Assembly (NCBI RefSeq): GCF_001983165.1
Contig: NZ_MNPU01000027.1
Span: 1-64,000, forward strand
Direction: 5' to 3'
DNA from: Pseudomonas gessardii
GTDB taxonomy: Bacteria; Pseudomonadota; Gammaproteobacteria; Pseudomonadales; Pseudomonadaceae
Length of the DNA: 64,000 bases
The translations under genes and the position numbers were made by a program. How positions within the stretch are numbered: the first letter of the stretch is position 1; each line of letters opens with the position of its first letter. The notes under the pieces are model-generated. The model saw only the letters and a list, made by a program, of their open reading frames with translations. It did no database searches and was not told the DNA's origin. Shown piece after piece: positions 8,345 to 16,595 of this stretch.

Positions 8345-11055
8345 TGCGCTGCCTCCTGCAGACCGTCAACGGTTTGGCCAAAGATCGCAGGAGGAATCCC
8401 GGCGAGGCCTTTTGGCAGTGCAACCAGGCCAGCACCCAGCTCGTCGTTGATGCGCAGCGGCAGACGCAGGGTCTGGCCGGCCACGTTCAGGCTGAGCAGG
8501 GCACCGTCGTTGACGCCCAGGCGATCGGCTTCGGACTTGGCCACGGATACGTAGGCGGCGGGAATGCGCTCTTGCACCGGTGCGGCTTTGGAAGAGGTCT
8601 CTTCGCTGCCGAACAGGTGGAAGAACGGCACAACCTGCCAGGTGCCCTGGGCCGGGTTGAACGGACGCGGTACGGCGGTGAACCAGTTCAGCGAATCACC
8701 GCTGCTTTCGATCAGGCGGGTGCCCGGGTCGCCAGCGCGGATATGCCCACCGACTTCGTCCTGGAACTTGTTCCAGGCCTGCGGCGAGTTCCAGCCCGGC
8801 GACCAGGCAAACGGCACCTGCTGACGCGGCTCGACCGAACCCGAGTAACCTTCCATGGAGAAGGCGAACGCGGTGTCGTTGTCTTGCGGGGTACGCGGTT
8901 CGTGCACGCTGATATCAGCGCGCATGGCGGTACGCCCGGAATAACGCAGCGGCTCACGGGCCAGTTTCATGCCCTTGATACGGAACGCGGCGGACGGTGC
9001 GGCATCGACGATACGCGCCAGTTGCGGGGCGCTCGCGGCGACGGCTGCGGTGACGTGGTCGAGCTGAGTCCAGTCGATCGGCTGGTTCAGCAGGGTTGCG
9101 CGCAGGGCATGCAGCCAGCGCCAGCCTTCGTGAACCAGGATGCTGGCGTCCATGTACTTCGGATCGAACACCTGGAAGAAGCGCTGGGCGCGGCCTTCCT
9201 GGCTGACCAGGGTCCCGTCGCCTTCGGCGAAGCTCGCGGCTGGCAAGACCAGATGGGCACGGTCGCTGGTCGCGGTCTTTTGGTGATCGGCGACGATCAG
9301 CACTTTGGCAGCACTCAGCGCGGCATCGACCTTGCCCGCATCGGTGCGGGTGTACAGGTCGTTTTCCAGCACCACGATGGCGTCGGCACTGCCGTCGATC
9401 ACGGCTTGCAGGGCGCTGTCCAGGGACTCGCCACCGAGCATGGCCAGGCCAAGGCTGTTGGCTTCCGGCACGACCAGGCTGATGGAGCCGTTCTTCTCGC
9501 GCAGCTTCAGGGCCTTGGCGATGTTGGCGGCGGCCTCGATCAGCGCCTTGGAACCCAACGAGGTGCCGGCAATGATCAGTGGACGCTTGGCCGCCAGCAG
9601 GGCGTCGGCGATGCGTTGAGCCAGGGCTGCGGCTTCTGCGTCCAGGCCTTCGACGGCAGGGGCGCTGGCGTCGAGGGCGTGGGCCACGGCGAAACCGATG
9701 CGCGCCAGGTCGTCGGGCGCGGCGTGCACGCATTCTTCGGCGATATCATCGAGCTTGGTTTCAGCGAGGCTGGCGATAAACAGCGGGTTCAGCGCGTGCT
9801 GGCCGATGTTTTTCACCGCGGCGTCGAGCCAAGGCTGCACGCGCATGGCGTCGGCCATTTCTTCGGCCTTGCCTTTGACCGACTGGCGCAGCGACAGGGC
9901 GATACGCGCGGCGGTCTGGGTCAGGTCTTCACCGAGTACGAAGATTGCGTCGTGGTCTTCGATGTCGCGCATGTTTGGCACTGGCAGCGGGCTGTCGTTC
10001 AGCACCTGGAGGACCAGGCGGATGCGCTCCAGCTCAGCGGCTTCGATACCACTGTAGAAGTGCTCGGCACCGACCAGCTCGCGCAACGCGTAGTTGCTTT
10101 CGAGGCTGGCGCGTGGCGAACCGATACCGACGATGTTGCGCCCGCGCAGTAGGTCGGCGGCTTTATCCAGTGCCGCGTCCAGGCTCAGCTTGGCGCCATC
10201 GGCCAGCAATGGCTGGCGCGGACGGTCTTCGCGGTTGACGTAGCCATAGCCGAAGCGGCCACGGTCGCACAGGAAGTACTGGTTGACCGAACCGTTGAAG
10301 CGGTTTTCGATGCGACGCAGTTCGCCGTAGCGCTCGCCCGGGGAGATGTTGCACCCGCTGGAGCAGCCATGGCAGATGCTCGGCGAGAACTGCATGTCCC
10401 ACTTGCGGTTGTAGCGCTCGGAGTGGGTCTTGTCGGTGAACACGCCGGTCGGGCAGACCTCGGTGAGGTTGCCGGAGAACTCGCTTTCCAGAACGCCGTC
10501 TTCAACGCGACCGAAGTACACGTTGTCGTGGGCGCCGAATACGCCCAGGTCGGTGCCGCCGGCGTAGTCTTTATAGAAACGTACGCAGCGATAGCAGGCG
10601 ATGCAGCGGTTCATCTCGTGGGAAATGAACGGGCCCAGTTGCTGGTTCTGGTGGGTGCGCTTGGTGAAGCGATAACGGCGCTCGTTGTGGCCGGTCATCA
10701 CCGTCATGTCTTGCAGGTGGCAGTGACCGCCTTCCTCACAGACCGGGCAGTCGTGGGGGTGGTTGGTCATCAGCCATTCGACAACGCTGGCGCGGAACGC
10801 CTTGGATTCATCATCGTCGATGGAAATCCAGGTGTTGTCGGTGGCCGGCGTCATGCAGGACATGACGATACGACCACGGGTGTCGTTTTCGTCGGTGTAC
10901 TGCTTGACCGCACACTGGCGACAGGCACCGACGCTACCAAGCGCGGGGTGCCAGCAGAAATAAGGGATGTCGAGGCCTAGTGACAGACACGCCTGTAACA
11001 GGTTGTCTGCCCCATCGACTTCGAGCGCTTTGCCGTCTACGTGGATAGTGGCCAT
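8341..11055 (-). CDS. nuoG: NADH-quinone oxidoreductase subunit G
   Basis: Large peripheral-arm subunit, 904 aa, wiring electrons from NuoF/E to NuoI. The N-terminal ferredoxin domain binds a [2Fe-2S] cluster through Cys34, Cys45, Cys48 and Cys67 (YFCWHPALGSVGACRQC, then VMSCM). The His-Cys cluster motif HPHDCPVCEEGGHCHLQDM and MNRCIACYRCVRFYKDYAG follow. The cluster N7 motif CHGCSSGCNISPGER precedes a long molybdopterin-oxidoreductase-like domain that lacks the cofactor role in complex I. An untranslated gap of 135 bases with a strong hairpin separates it from nuoF. Confidence 0.98.
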   Translation of the reverse strand: MATIHVDGKALEVDGADNLLQACLSLGLDIPYFCWHPALGSVGACRQCAVKQYTDENDTRGRIVMSCMTPATDNTWISIDDDESKAFRASVVEWLMTNHPHDCPVCEEGGHCHLQDMTVMTGHNERRYRFTKRTHQNQQLGPFISHEMNRCIACYRCVRFYKDYAGGTDLGVFGAHDNVYFGRVEDGVLESEFSGNLTEVCPTGVFTDKTHSERYNRKWDMQFSPSICHGCSSGCNISPGERYGELRRIENRFNGSVNQYFLCDRGRFGYGYVNREDRPRQPLLADGAKLSLDAALDKAADLLRGRNIVGIGSPRASLESNYALRELVGAEHFYSGIEAAELERIRLVLQVLNDSPLPVPNMRDIEDHDAIFVLGEDLTQTAARIALSLRQSVKGKAEEMADAMRVQPWLDAAVKNIGQHALNPLFIASLAETKLDDIAEECVHAAPDDLARIGFAVAHALDASAPAVEGLDAEAAALAQRIADALLAAKRPLIIAGTSLGSKALIEAAANIAKALKLREKNGSISLVVPEANSLGLAMLGGESLDSALQAVIDGSADAIVVLENDLYTRTDAGKVDAALSAAKVLIVADHQKTATSDRAHLVLPAASFAEGDGTLVSQEGRAQRFFQVFDPKYMDASILVHEGWRWLHALRATLLNQPIDWTQLDHVTAAVAASAPQLARIVDAAPSAAFRIKGMKLAREPLRYSGRTAMRADISVHEPRTPQDNDTAFAFSMEGYSGSVEPRQQVPFAWSPGWNSPQAWNKFQDEVGGHIRAGDPGTRLIESSGDSLNWFTAVPRPFNPAQGTWQVVPFFHLFGSEETSSKAAPVQERIPAAYVSVAKSEADRLGVNDGALLSLNVAGQTLRLPLRINDELGAGLVALPKGLAGIPPAIFGQTVDGLQEAAQ

Positions 11056-11155
11056 GGTTCAAAGTTCTTCGTTGGCCCGTTGTCAGCGGGCGTGGCTAAT
11101 GGAATCTTGTTATGCATATGCCTCAACACAGCCTTCACGGCGTCAGCACATGACA

Positions 11156-11181
11156 AGGCGAAGGGCACGGACCCTTCGCCT
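11156..11181 (-). other. Perfect hairpin in the nuoF-nuoG gap
   Basis: A 10-bp perfect inverted repeat, AGGCGAAGGG/CCCTTCGCCT with a six-base loop, lies in the only sizeable gap between nuoF and nuoG. It is not followed by a T-run on the minus strand, so it does not look like a full terminator. It may be a processing, stabilising or partial-termination element. Confidence 0.6.
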
Positions 11182-11190
11182 ATTGAAACG

Positions 11191-12546
11191 TTACGCGCCG
11201 ACTACGATCGGCTTTGCCAGAGGCGGGACGGCGGCGCTTTTGGGCGCGATGCCGGCCTCGAACTCCGAGCGGAAGTACTTGATTGCGCTGCCCAATGGCT
11301 CCACGGCGCCCGGTGCGTGAGCACAGAAGGTCTTGCCCGGGCCGAGGAAACCCACCAGGCCCAGCAGGGTCTCGATATCCCCCGGCTGGCCTTCGCCGTT
11401 CTCGATCGCCATCAGGAGCTTGACGCTCCATGGCAGGCCATCGCGGCACGGGGTGCAGAAACCACAGGATTCGCGAGCGAAGAACTGCTCCATGTTGCGC
11501 AGCAGCGAGACCATGTTCACGGTGTTGTCCACCGCCATCGCCAGGCCGGTCCCCATCCGGGTGCCCACCTTGCCGATGCCGCCGGCATACATCTGTGCGT
11601 CGAGGTGCTCGGGCAGCAGGAAACCGGTGCCGGCGCCGCCTGGCTGCCAGGCCTTGAGGGTGTAGCCATCGCGCATGCCGCCGGCGTAGTCCTCGAACAG
11701 CTCGCGGGCGGTCACGCCGAAGGGCAGTTCCCACAGGCCAGGGTTCTTGACCTTGCCGGAGAAACCCATGAGTTTGGTGCCCATGTCTTCGCTGCCTTCG
11801 CGGGCCAGGGATTTGTACCAGTCCACGCCGTCGGCGATGATCGCCGGCACGTTGCACAGGGTCTCGACGTTGTTCACGCACGTCGGCTTGCCCCACACGC
11901 CAACGGCGGCAGGGAAGGGCGGCTTGGAGCGTGGGTTGGCGCGGCGGCCTTCGAGGGAGTTGATCAGGGCGGTTTCTTCACCGCAGATATAACGCCCGGC
12001 ACCGGTGTGCACGAACAGCTCGAAGTCGAACCCCGAGCCGAGGATGTTCTTGCCCAACAGGCCGGCGGCCTTGGCTTCGGCCACGGCACGGTTCAGGTGC
12101 TTGGCGGCGGTGGTGTATTCGCCCCGCAGGAAGATGTAGCCACGGTAGGTTTTCAGTGCGCGGGCACTGATCAGCATGCCTTCGATCAGCAGATGGGGCA
12201 GTTGCTCCATCAGCATGCGGTCTTTCCAGGTGTTGGGCTCCATTTCATCCGCGTTGCACAGCAGGTAGCGGATGTTGATGGATTCGTCCTTGGGCATCAG
12301 GCCCCACTTCACCCCCGTGGGGAAGCCTGCACCACCGCGGCCTTTAAGGCCGGCGTCCTTCACGGTCTGGACGATATCGTCCTGGGCCATGTCGGCAAAG
12401 GCTTTGCGTGCGGCGGCGTAACCGTTCTTGGCCTGGTACTCGTCAAGCCATACCGCCTCGCCGTCGTCGCGCAGGCGCCAGGTCAGCGGGTGAGTCTCGG
12501 CCGAACGCTTGATCAGGTTGGCGGGACCAAAGGAAGTCAGGGTCAT
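11191..12546 (-). CDS. nuoF: NADH-quinone oxidoreductase subunit F (NADH dehydrogenase)
   Basis: NADH-oxidising subunit with FMN and the N3 [4Fe-4S] cluster, 451 aa. The glycine-rich nucleotide/FMN site is GLKGRGGAGFPTGVKWG. The second is YICGEETALINSLEG. The cluster motif is ESCGFCTPCRDG, with a further Cys at LLGLVGFLGPGKTFCAHAPG. The open frame extends upstream to 12771, but the ATG at 12546 starts the conserved MTLTSFGPANL and overlaps the nuoE stop as ATGA. The protein is full length and intact. Confidence 0.98.
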   Translation of the reverse strand: MTLTSFGPANLIKRSAETHPLTWRLRDDGEAVWLDEYQAKNGYAAARKAFADMAQDDIVQTVKDAGLKGRGGAGFPTGVKWGLMPKDESINIRYLLCNADEMEPNTWKDRMLMEQLPHLLIEGMLISARALKTYRGYIFLRGEYTTAAKHLNRAVAEAKAAGLLGKNILGSGFDFELFVHTGAGRYICGEETALINSLEGRRANPRSKPPFPAAVGVWGKPTCVNNVETLCNVPAIIADGVDWYKSLAREGSEDMGTKLMGFSGKVKNPGLWELPFGVTARELFEDYAGGMRDGYTLKAWQPGGAGTGFLLPEHLDAQMYAGGIGKVGTRMGTGLAMAVDNTVNMVSLLRNMEQFFARESCGFCTPCRDGLPWSVKLLMAIENGEGQPGDIETLLGLVGFLGPGKTFCAHAPGAVEPLGSAIKYFRSEFEAGIAPKSAAVPPLAKPIVVGA

Positions 12547-13046
12547 GGGTAGCCCTCGAGCAATTGGGTGACGCCAGAGGCCTGGACGTCGCCGAATGTG
12601 TCGTCGTCGATCATCAACGCCGGCGCCTTGTCGCAGTTGCCCAGGCAGCACACCGGCAGCAGCGTGAAGCGCCCGTCTGCCGTGGTTTGGCCCAGGCCGA
12701 TGCCCAGCTTGCTCTGGATCGCATCGACCACCGACTCGTGGCCACCGATGTAGCAGACCATGCTGTCGCACACGCGAATGATGTGGCGGCCGACCGGCTG
12801 GCGGAAGATCTGGCTGTAGAACGTCGCCACGCCTTCCACATCGCTGGCCGGGATGCCGAGGATCTCGCCGATGGCGTAGAGGGCGCCGTCGGGCACCCAG
12901 CCACGTTCCTTCTGGACGATCTTCAAGGCTTCGATCGACGCCGCGCGCGGGTCTTCGTAGTGATGCAGCTCGTGCTCGATGGCCGAGCGCTCGGTTTCAC
13001 TCAAGGTGAAACGGTCTGTCTGGATAAGCGTGCTGTTCATGCTCAT
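12543..13046 (-). CDS. nuoE: NADH-quinone oxidoreductase subunit E ([2Fe-2S])
   Basis: Thioredoxin-fold subunit carrying the N1a [2Fe-2S] cluster and partner of NuoF; 167 aa from the first ATG. The four cluster cysteines lie in RVCDSMVCYIGG and PVCCLGNCDKAP. The N-terminal helical part, HYEDPRAASIEALKIVQKER, is typical. Two ATGs (13046 and 13040) are in frame, neither has a strong ribosome site, and the upstream nuoCD stop is only 2 bases away, so the exact start is uncertain by two residues. Confidence 0.97.
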   Translation of the reverse strand: MSMNSTLIQTDRFTLSETERSAIEHELHHYEDPRAASIEALKIVQKERGWVPDGALYAIGEILGIPASDVEGVATFYSQIFRQPVGRHIIRVCDSMVCYIGGHESVVDAIQSKLGIGLGQTTADGRFTLLPVCCLGNCDKAPALMIDDDTFGDVQASGVTQLLEGYP

Positions 13047-13048
13047 GC

Positions 13049-14833
13049 TTAGCGGTCCACGTCGGCCATAACGAAATCGATACTACCCAGGTACGCAATC
13101 AAGTCCGCGACCATCTCGCCTTTGATCACCGAAGGGATCTGCTGCAAGTGCGCGAAGCTTGGGGTACGAATCCGGGTGCGGTAGCTCATGGTGCCGCCAT
13201 CGCTCGTCAGGTAATAACTGTTGATACCCTTGGTCGCTTCGATCATCTGGAAGGACTCGTTGGCCGGCATCACCGGGCCCCACGAGACTTGCAGGAAGTG
13301 CGTGATCAGGGTTTCGATGTGCTGCAGGGTGCGCTCTTTAGGCGGCGGCGTGGTCAGCGGGTGATCCGCCTTGTACGGGCCTGCCGGCATGTTGCGCATG
13401 CACTGCTCGATGATCTTCAAGCTCTGGCGCATTTCTTCGACGCGCACGATGCAACGGTCGTAGGCATCGCCATTGGCCGCCAGCGGGACTTCAAACTCGA
13501 AGTTCTCGTAGCCGGAGTACGGGCGCGCCTTGCGCAGGTCGAAATCGCAACCAGTGGAACGCAGGCCGGCACCGGTGACGCCCCATTCCAGGGCTTCCTT
13601 GGTGTTGTACTGCGCGACGCCAATGGTCCGACCCTTGAGGATGCTGTTGTCCAGGGCGGCTTTCTGGTACTCGTCCAGACGCTTGGGCATCCAGTCGATG
13701 AATTCCTTGACCAGGCGCTCCCAGCCATTTGGCAGGTCGTGGGCCACGCCGCCGATGCGGTACCAGGCCGGGTGCAGGCGAAAGCCCGTGATGGCTTCGA
13801 TGACCTTGTAGGCACGCTGACGGTCGGTGAAGGTGAAGAACACCGGGGTCATGGCGCCGACGTCCTGGATATAGGTACCCAGGAACAACAGGTGGCTGGT
13901 GATGCGGAAGAACTCGGCCATCATGATGCGGATGGTGTCGACGCGGTCCGGGACCTTGATGCCGGCCAGCTTCTCGACCGAGAGCACGTACGGCAGGTTG
14001 TTCATCACGCCGCCGAGGTAGTCGATACGGTCGGTGTACGGGATGAAGCTGTGCCAGGACTGGCGCTCGGCCATCTTCTCGGCACCACGGTGGTGGTAGC
14101 CGATGTCCGGTACGCAGTCGACGATTTCTTCGCCGTCCAGTTGCAGGATGATACGGAAGGCACCGTGGGCCGAAGGGTGGTTGGGGCCCAGGTTGAGGAA
14201 CATGTAGTCCTCGTTGGTGCCGGAACGCTTCATGCCCCAGTCTTCCGGGCGGAAGCGCGCGGCTTCTTCTTCAAGCTGCTGCTTGGCCAGGTTGAGGCTG
14301 AACGGATCGAATTCGGTGGCGCGGGCAGGGAAGTCCTTGCGCAGCGGGTGACCTTCCCAGGTCGGCGGCATCATGATGCGCGTCAGGTGCGGGTGGCCCG
14401 GGAAGTCGATCCCGAACATGTCCCAGACTTCACGCTCGTACCAGCTGGCGTTCGGCCAGATACCAGTCACGGTCGGGATGCTCAGGTCGCTTTCCGAGAG
14501 GGCGACCTTGATCATCACGTCGCTGTTACGTTCCAGCGACATCAGGTGATAGAACACGGTGAAGTCGGCGCCGCTCGGCAGCCCCTGACGCTTGGTGCGC
14601 AGACGCTCGTCCACGCCATGCAGGTCATAGAGCATGACATACGGCTTGGGCAGGTTGCGCAGGAAGGTCAAGACCTCGACGAGCTTGGCGCGCGCCACCC
14701 ACAGCACTGGCATACCGGTGCGTGTGGCCTGGGCGGTGAAGGCGTCAGGGCCAAAACGGTTATTGAGTTCGACGACCACATCCTGGTCGTCTGCCTTATA
14801 AGGCGGGATATACAGAGCACTGCCTGTAGTCAT
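13049..14833 (-). CDS. nuoC: NADH-quinone oxidoreductase fused subunits C/D
   Basis: Fusion of the NuoC (30 kDa) and NuoD (49 kDa) subunits, 594 aa, as in many gammaproteobacteria. The first about 190 residues are NuoC-like, with EREVWDMFGIDFPGHPHL. The rest is NuoD, which forms the quinone-reducing pocket with NuoB: LGPNHPSAHGAFR at the start of the domain, PDIGYHHRGAEKMAE, and the C-terminal DGGTMSYRTRIRTPSF and GSIDFVMADVDR. It is separated from nuoB by 72 bases with no recognisable structure. The name nuoCD is also used. Confidence 0.98.
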   Translation of the reverse strand: MTTGSALYIPPYKADDQDVVVELNNRFGPDAFTAQATRTGMPVLWVARAKLVEVLTFLRNLPKPYVMLYDLHGVDERLRTKRQGLPSGADFTVFYHLMSLERNSDVMIKVALSESDLSIPTVTGIWPNASWYEREVWDMFGIDFPGHPHLTRIMMPPTWEGHPLRKDFPARATEFDPFSLNLAKQQLEEEAARFRPEDWGMKRSGTNEDYMFLNLGPNHPSAHGAFRIILQLDGEEIVDCVPDIGYHHRGAEKMAERQSWHSFIPYTDRIDYLGGVMNNLPYVLSVEKLAGIKVPDRVDTIRIMMAEFFRITSHLLFLGTYIQDVGAMTPVFFTFTDRQRAYKVIEAITGFRLHPAWYRIGGVAHDLPNGWERLVKEFIDWMPKRLDEYQKAALDNSILKGRTIGVAQYNTKEALEWGVTGAGLRSTGCDFDLRKARPYSGYENFEFEVPLAANGDAYDRCIVRVEEMRQSLKIIEQCMRNMPAGPYKADHPLTTPPPKERTLQHIETLITHFLQVSWGPVMPANESFQMIEATKGINSYYLTSDGGTMSYRTRIRTPSFAHLQQIPSVIKGEMVADLIAYLGSIDFVMADVDR

Positions 14834-14905
14834 GGTTTTTTATCGCTTTCGGTCAACGTAAAGAATGAGGCCAGGTTTTCGTTCTATAGAAAGAAGCGTG
14901 CTGGA

Positions 14906-15580
14906 TCAGACTTCGTCGGGGCTGCGCAGGTTGGTGACTGCGATTCGCTGTTCGCGGCGCTGTTCCTTTTGCGAAGGCATCTCGGCGCGGTACACGCCTT
15001 GATCGCCGACGACCCAGGACAGTGGGCGACGCTCCTTGCCAATCGACTCCTGCAGCAGCATCAAGCCTTGCAGGAATGCTTCTGGGCGGGGCGGGCAGCC
15101 AGGCACGTAGACGTCCACGGGCAGGAACTTGTCCACCCCCTGGACCACGGAGTAGATGTCGTACATGCCACCGGAGTTGGCGCACGAACCCATGGAGATA
15201 ACCCACTTCGGCTCGAGCATTTGCTCGTAGAGACGCTGGATGATCGGCGCCATCTTGATAAAGCAGGTGCCGGCGATAACCATGAAATCCGCCTGGCGCG
15301 GCGATGCCCGGATAACCTCGGCGCCAAAGCGCGCGATGTCGTGGGGCGCCGTGAAGGCGGTGGTCATTTCCACGTAGCAGCACGAAAGGCCGAAGTTGTA
15401 CGGCCACAGGGAATTCTTGCGCCCCCAGTTGACCGCGCCACTCAGCACGTCTTCCAGCTTGCCCATGTAGATGTTTTTGTGGACTTGGTCTTCTAACGGA
15501 TCGGAGACGGTTTCCCGTTCGCCGATGGGGTACTGATCGTTAGGAGCATCCGGGTCGATCCTGGTGAGATTGTATTGCAT
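14906..15580 (-). CDS. nuoB: NADH-quinone oxidoreductase subunit B ([4Fe-4S] N2)
   Basis: Subunit holding cluster N2, the last in the chain before quinone; 224 aa. The tandem cysteines are in NFGLSCCYVEMTTA, with the further ligands in MGSCANSGGMYD and VPGCPPRPEAF. The frame can be read from a TTG at 15586, but a GAGG ribosome site is 8 bases from the ATG at 15580 and only 2 from the TTG, so the start MQYNLTRIDPDAPND is preferred. It begins 10 bases after the nuoA stop. Confidence 0.98.
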   Translation of the reverse strand: MQYNLTRIDPDAPNDQYPIGERETVSDPLEDQVHKNIYMGKLEDVLSGAVNWGRKNSLWPYNFGLSCCYVEMTTAFTAPHDIARFGAEVIRASPRQADFMVIAGTCFIKMAPIIQRLYEQMLEPKWVISMGSCANSGGMYDIYSVVQGVDKFLPVDVYVPGCPPRPEAFLQGLMLLQESIGKERRPLSWVVGDQGVYRAEMPSQKEQRREQRIAVTNLRSPDEV

Positions 15581-15590
15581 CGCCAAAGCC

Positions 15591-16004
15591 TCATTGTTTC
15601 AGCTTCGCTTGCCGCTTGCGACGAGCTTCTGGAGCCCAGTCAAGGGCGCCTACTCGGAACAGGTAGACAAGACCTGCCAACAGAATTGCTATGAAAACGA
15701 GAGCTTCGACGAATCCGGTCCAGCCGCTTTCGCGGACGGACACAGACCAGGCAAAGAGAAAGAGGGCTTCGATATCGAAGATCACGAACAGCATCGCGAC
15801 CAGATAGAATTTGGCTGAGAGCCGCAAGCGGGCGCCACCTGTAGGTAGCATGCCGGACTCGAACGGTTCGTTTTTGCTGCGGCCCCAGGCTTTTGACCCA
15901 AGGAGGCTGGAAACACCGAGCATGAAGGCGCAGAGGCCGACAACACCGAGGAGGAAAATGGCAAAGCCCCAGTTGTGGGCCATGAGTCCTGTCGCTTCGG
16001 TCAT
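15591..16004 (-). CDS. nuoA: NADH-quinone oxidoreductase subunit A
   Basis: Three-helix membrane subunit, first gene of the operon, 137 aa. The conserved loop NEPFESGMLPTGGARLRLS is followed by LVAMLFVIFDIEALFLFAW with its essential acidic pair. An upstream extension to 16082 is open, but AAGGA lies 8 bases before the ATG at 16004, and this start matches the known Pseudomonas length. Upstream is a region of about 360 bases with a perfect ANR/FNR-type palindrome, which suggests oxygen-dependent control of the whole operon. Confidence 0.97.
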   Translation of the reverse strand: MTEATGLMAHNWGFAIFLLGVVGLCAFMLGVSSLLGSKAWGRSKNEPFESGMLPTGGARLRLSAKFYLVAMLFVIFDIEALFLFAWSVSVRESGWTGFVEALVFIAILLAGLVYLFRVGALDWAPEARRKRQAKLKQ

Positions 16005-16442
16005 GCTGGAAATCCTTAACAGAGAGCAAAGGTCTCTGAGCTCGAAAAAGTAACGGCGCAGTGACGATATGTCGCAGCGCAATCAATCAGGGTGATTTTA
16101 TGGCTAAACACCTAGCAAGTAAAATTCCCGTAGCTAAATTATTCGCTGAAATAAGGACATAGTGCACCTTTATGGGGCTGTAGCCCAGACGCTGCGGGCA
16201 TTAGCTTGATTTTAATCAATTGTGTTTTGTTTAGGGTGTAACGAAGTTTTATTGCTCTAAATGATAATGAATATTGTTTGCGAGAGTTTTAAGCGGGTGT
16301 TGGGTGCGTCGCGGGGGAAGTTGTTGTTACTTGCCCGTTTGGCGCAAGTTGCCAGCGCGCAACTTTTAACGGATTTTTCCTAAGCGAATACCGCCCTGGA
16401 TCAAGGTTTTGTGCAAAAACATCAGGCTGAGCGCATTTTCAT
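16005..16442. promoter_or_regulatory. nuo operon upstream region
   Basis: AT-rich non-coding stretch, unlike the GC-rich genes around it, which should hold the nuo promoters. It contains the ANR/FNR-type palindrome at 16206-16219 and, further out, GATAATGAATATT-like sequence at about 16262 that only weakly recalls a Fur box. A class II ANR promoter would need a -10 near 16177-16183, where the minus strand reads TACAGC; this is a poor match. No gene is seen. Confidence 0.6.
16206..16219. promoter_or_regulatory. ANR/FNR-type binding site upstream of nuoA
   Basis: TTGATTTTAATCAA is an exact match to the FNR/ANR consensus TTGAT-N4-ATCAA, fully symmetric, about 200 bases upstream of the nuoA start. 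It suggests that the anaerobic regulator ANR controls complex I expression. The sense of the control cannot be read from the sequence. Confidence 0.7.
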
Positions 16443-16466
16443 TGTGGGAGCAAGCCCACTCCCACA
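16443..16466. repeat. Collapsed REP-type palindrome
   Basis: TGTGGGAG-CAAGCCCA-CTCCCACA, an 8-bp perfect inverted repeat with the outer ends of the local REP family (GTGGGAGC...) but lacking the inner stem. It looks like a REPIN whose middle has been deleted. Confidence 0.6.
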
Positions 16467-16504
16467 TTTTGATCTTCGCTGGGTCAGGAGAGATTTTTTC
16501 AGGA

Positions 16505-16533
16505 TAAAAAACGCCCCGAACCAGTCGGGGCGT
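16505..16533 (-). terminator. aceA terminator
   Basis: A stem of ACGCCCCGA and TCGGGGCGT around a short loop, followed on the minus strand by TTTTTATCC, about 60 bases after the aceA stop. Confidence 0.85.
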
Positions 16534-16595
16534 CAGATCGTGCGGCACTGCGGTTAGCTTTCTATCGGGCCCGCAATGGCCGTGTACTCAGTTGC

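Noticed and set aside
13148..15496. 782-residue open frame opposite nuoB-nuoCD
   Set aside because: Antisense to conserved complex I genes, with no start signal and no family resemblance.
16262..16280. Fur box upstream of nuoA
   Set aside because: Only about 13 of 19 bases agree with the consensus, and mostly in the first half; AT-rich background could give this by chance.
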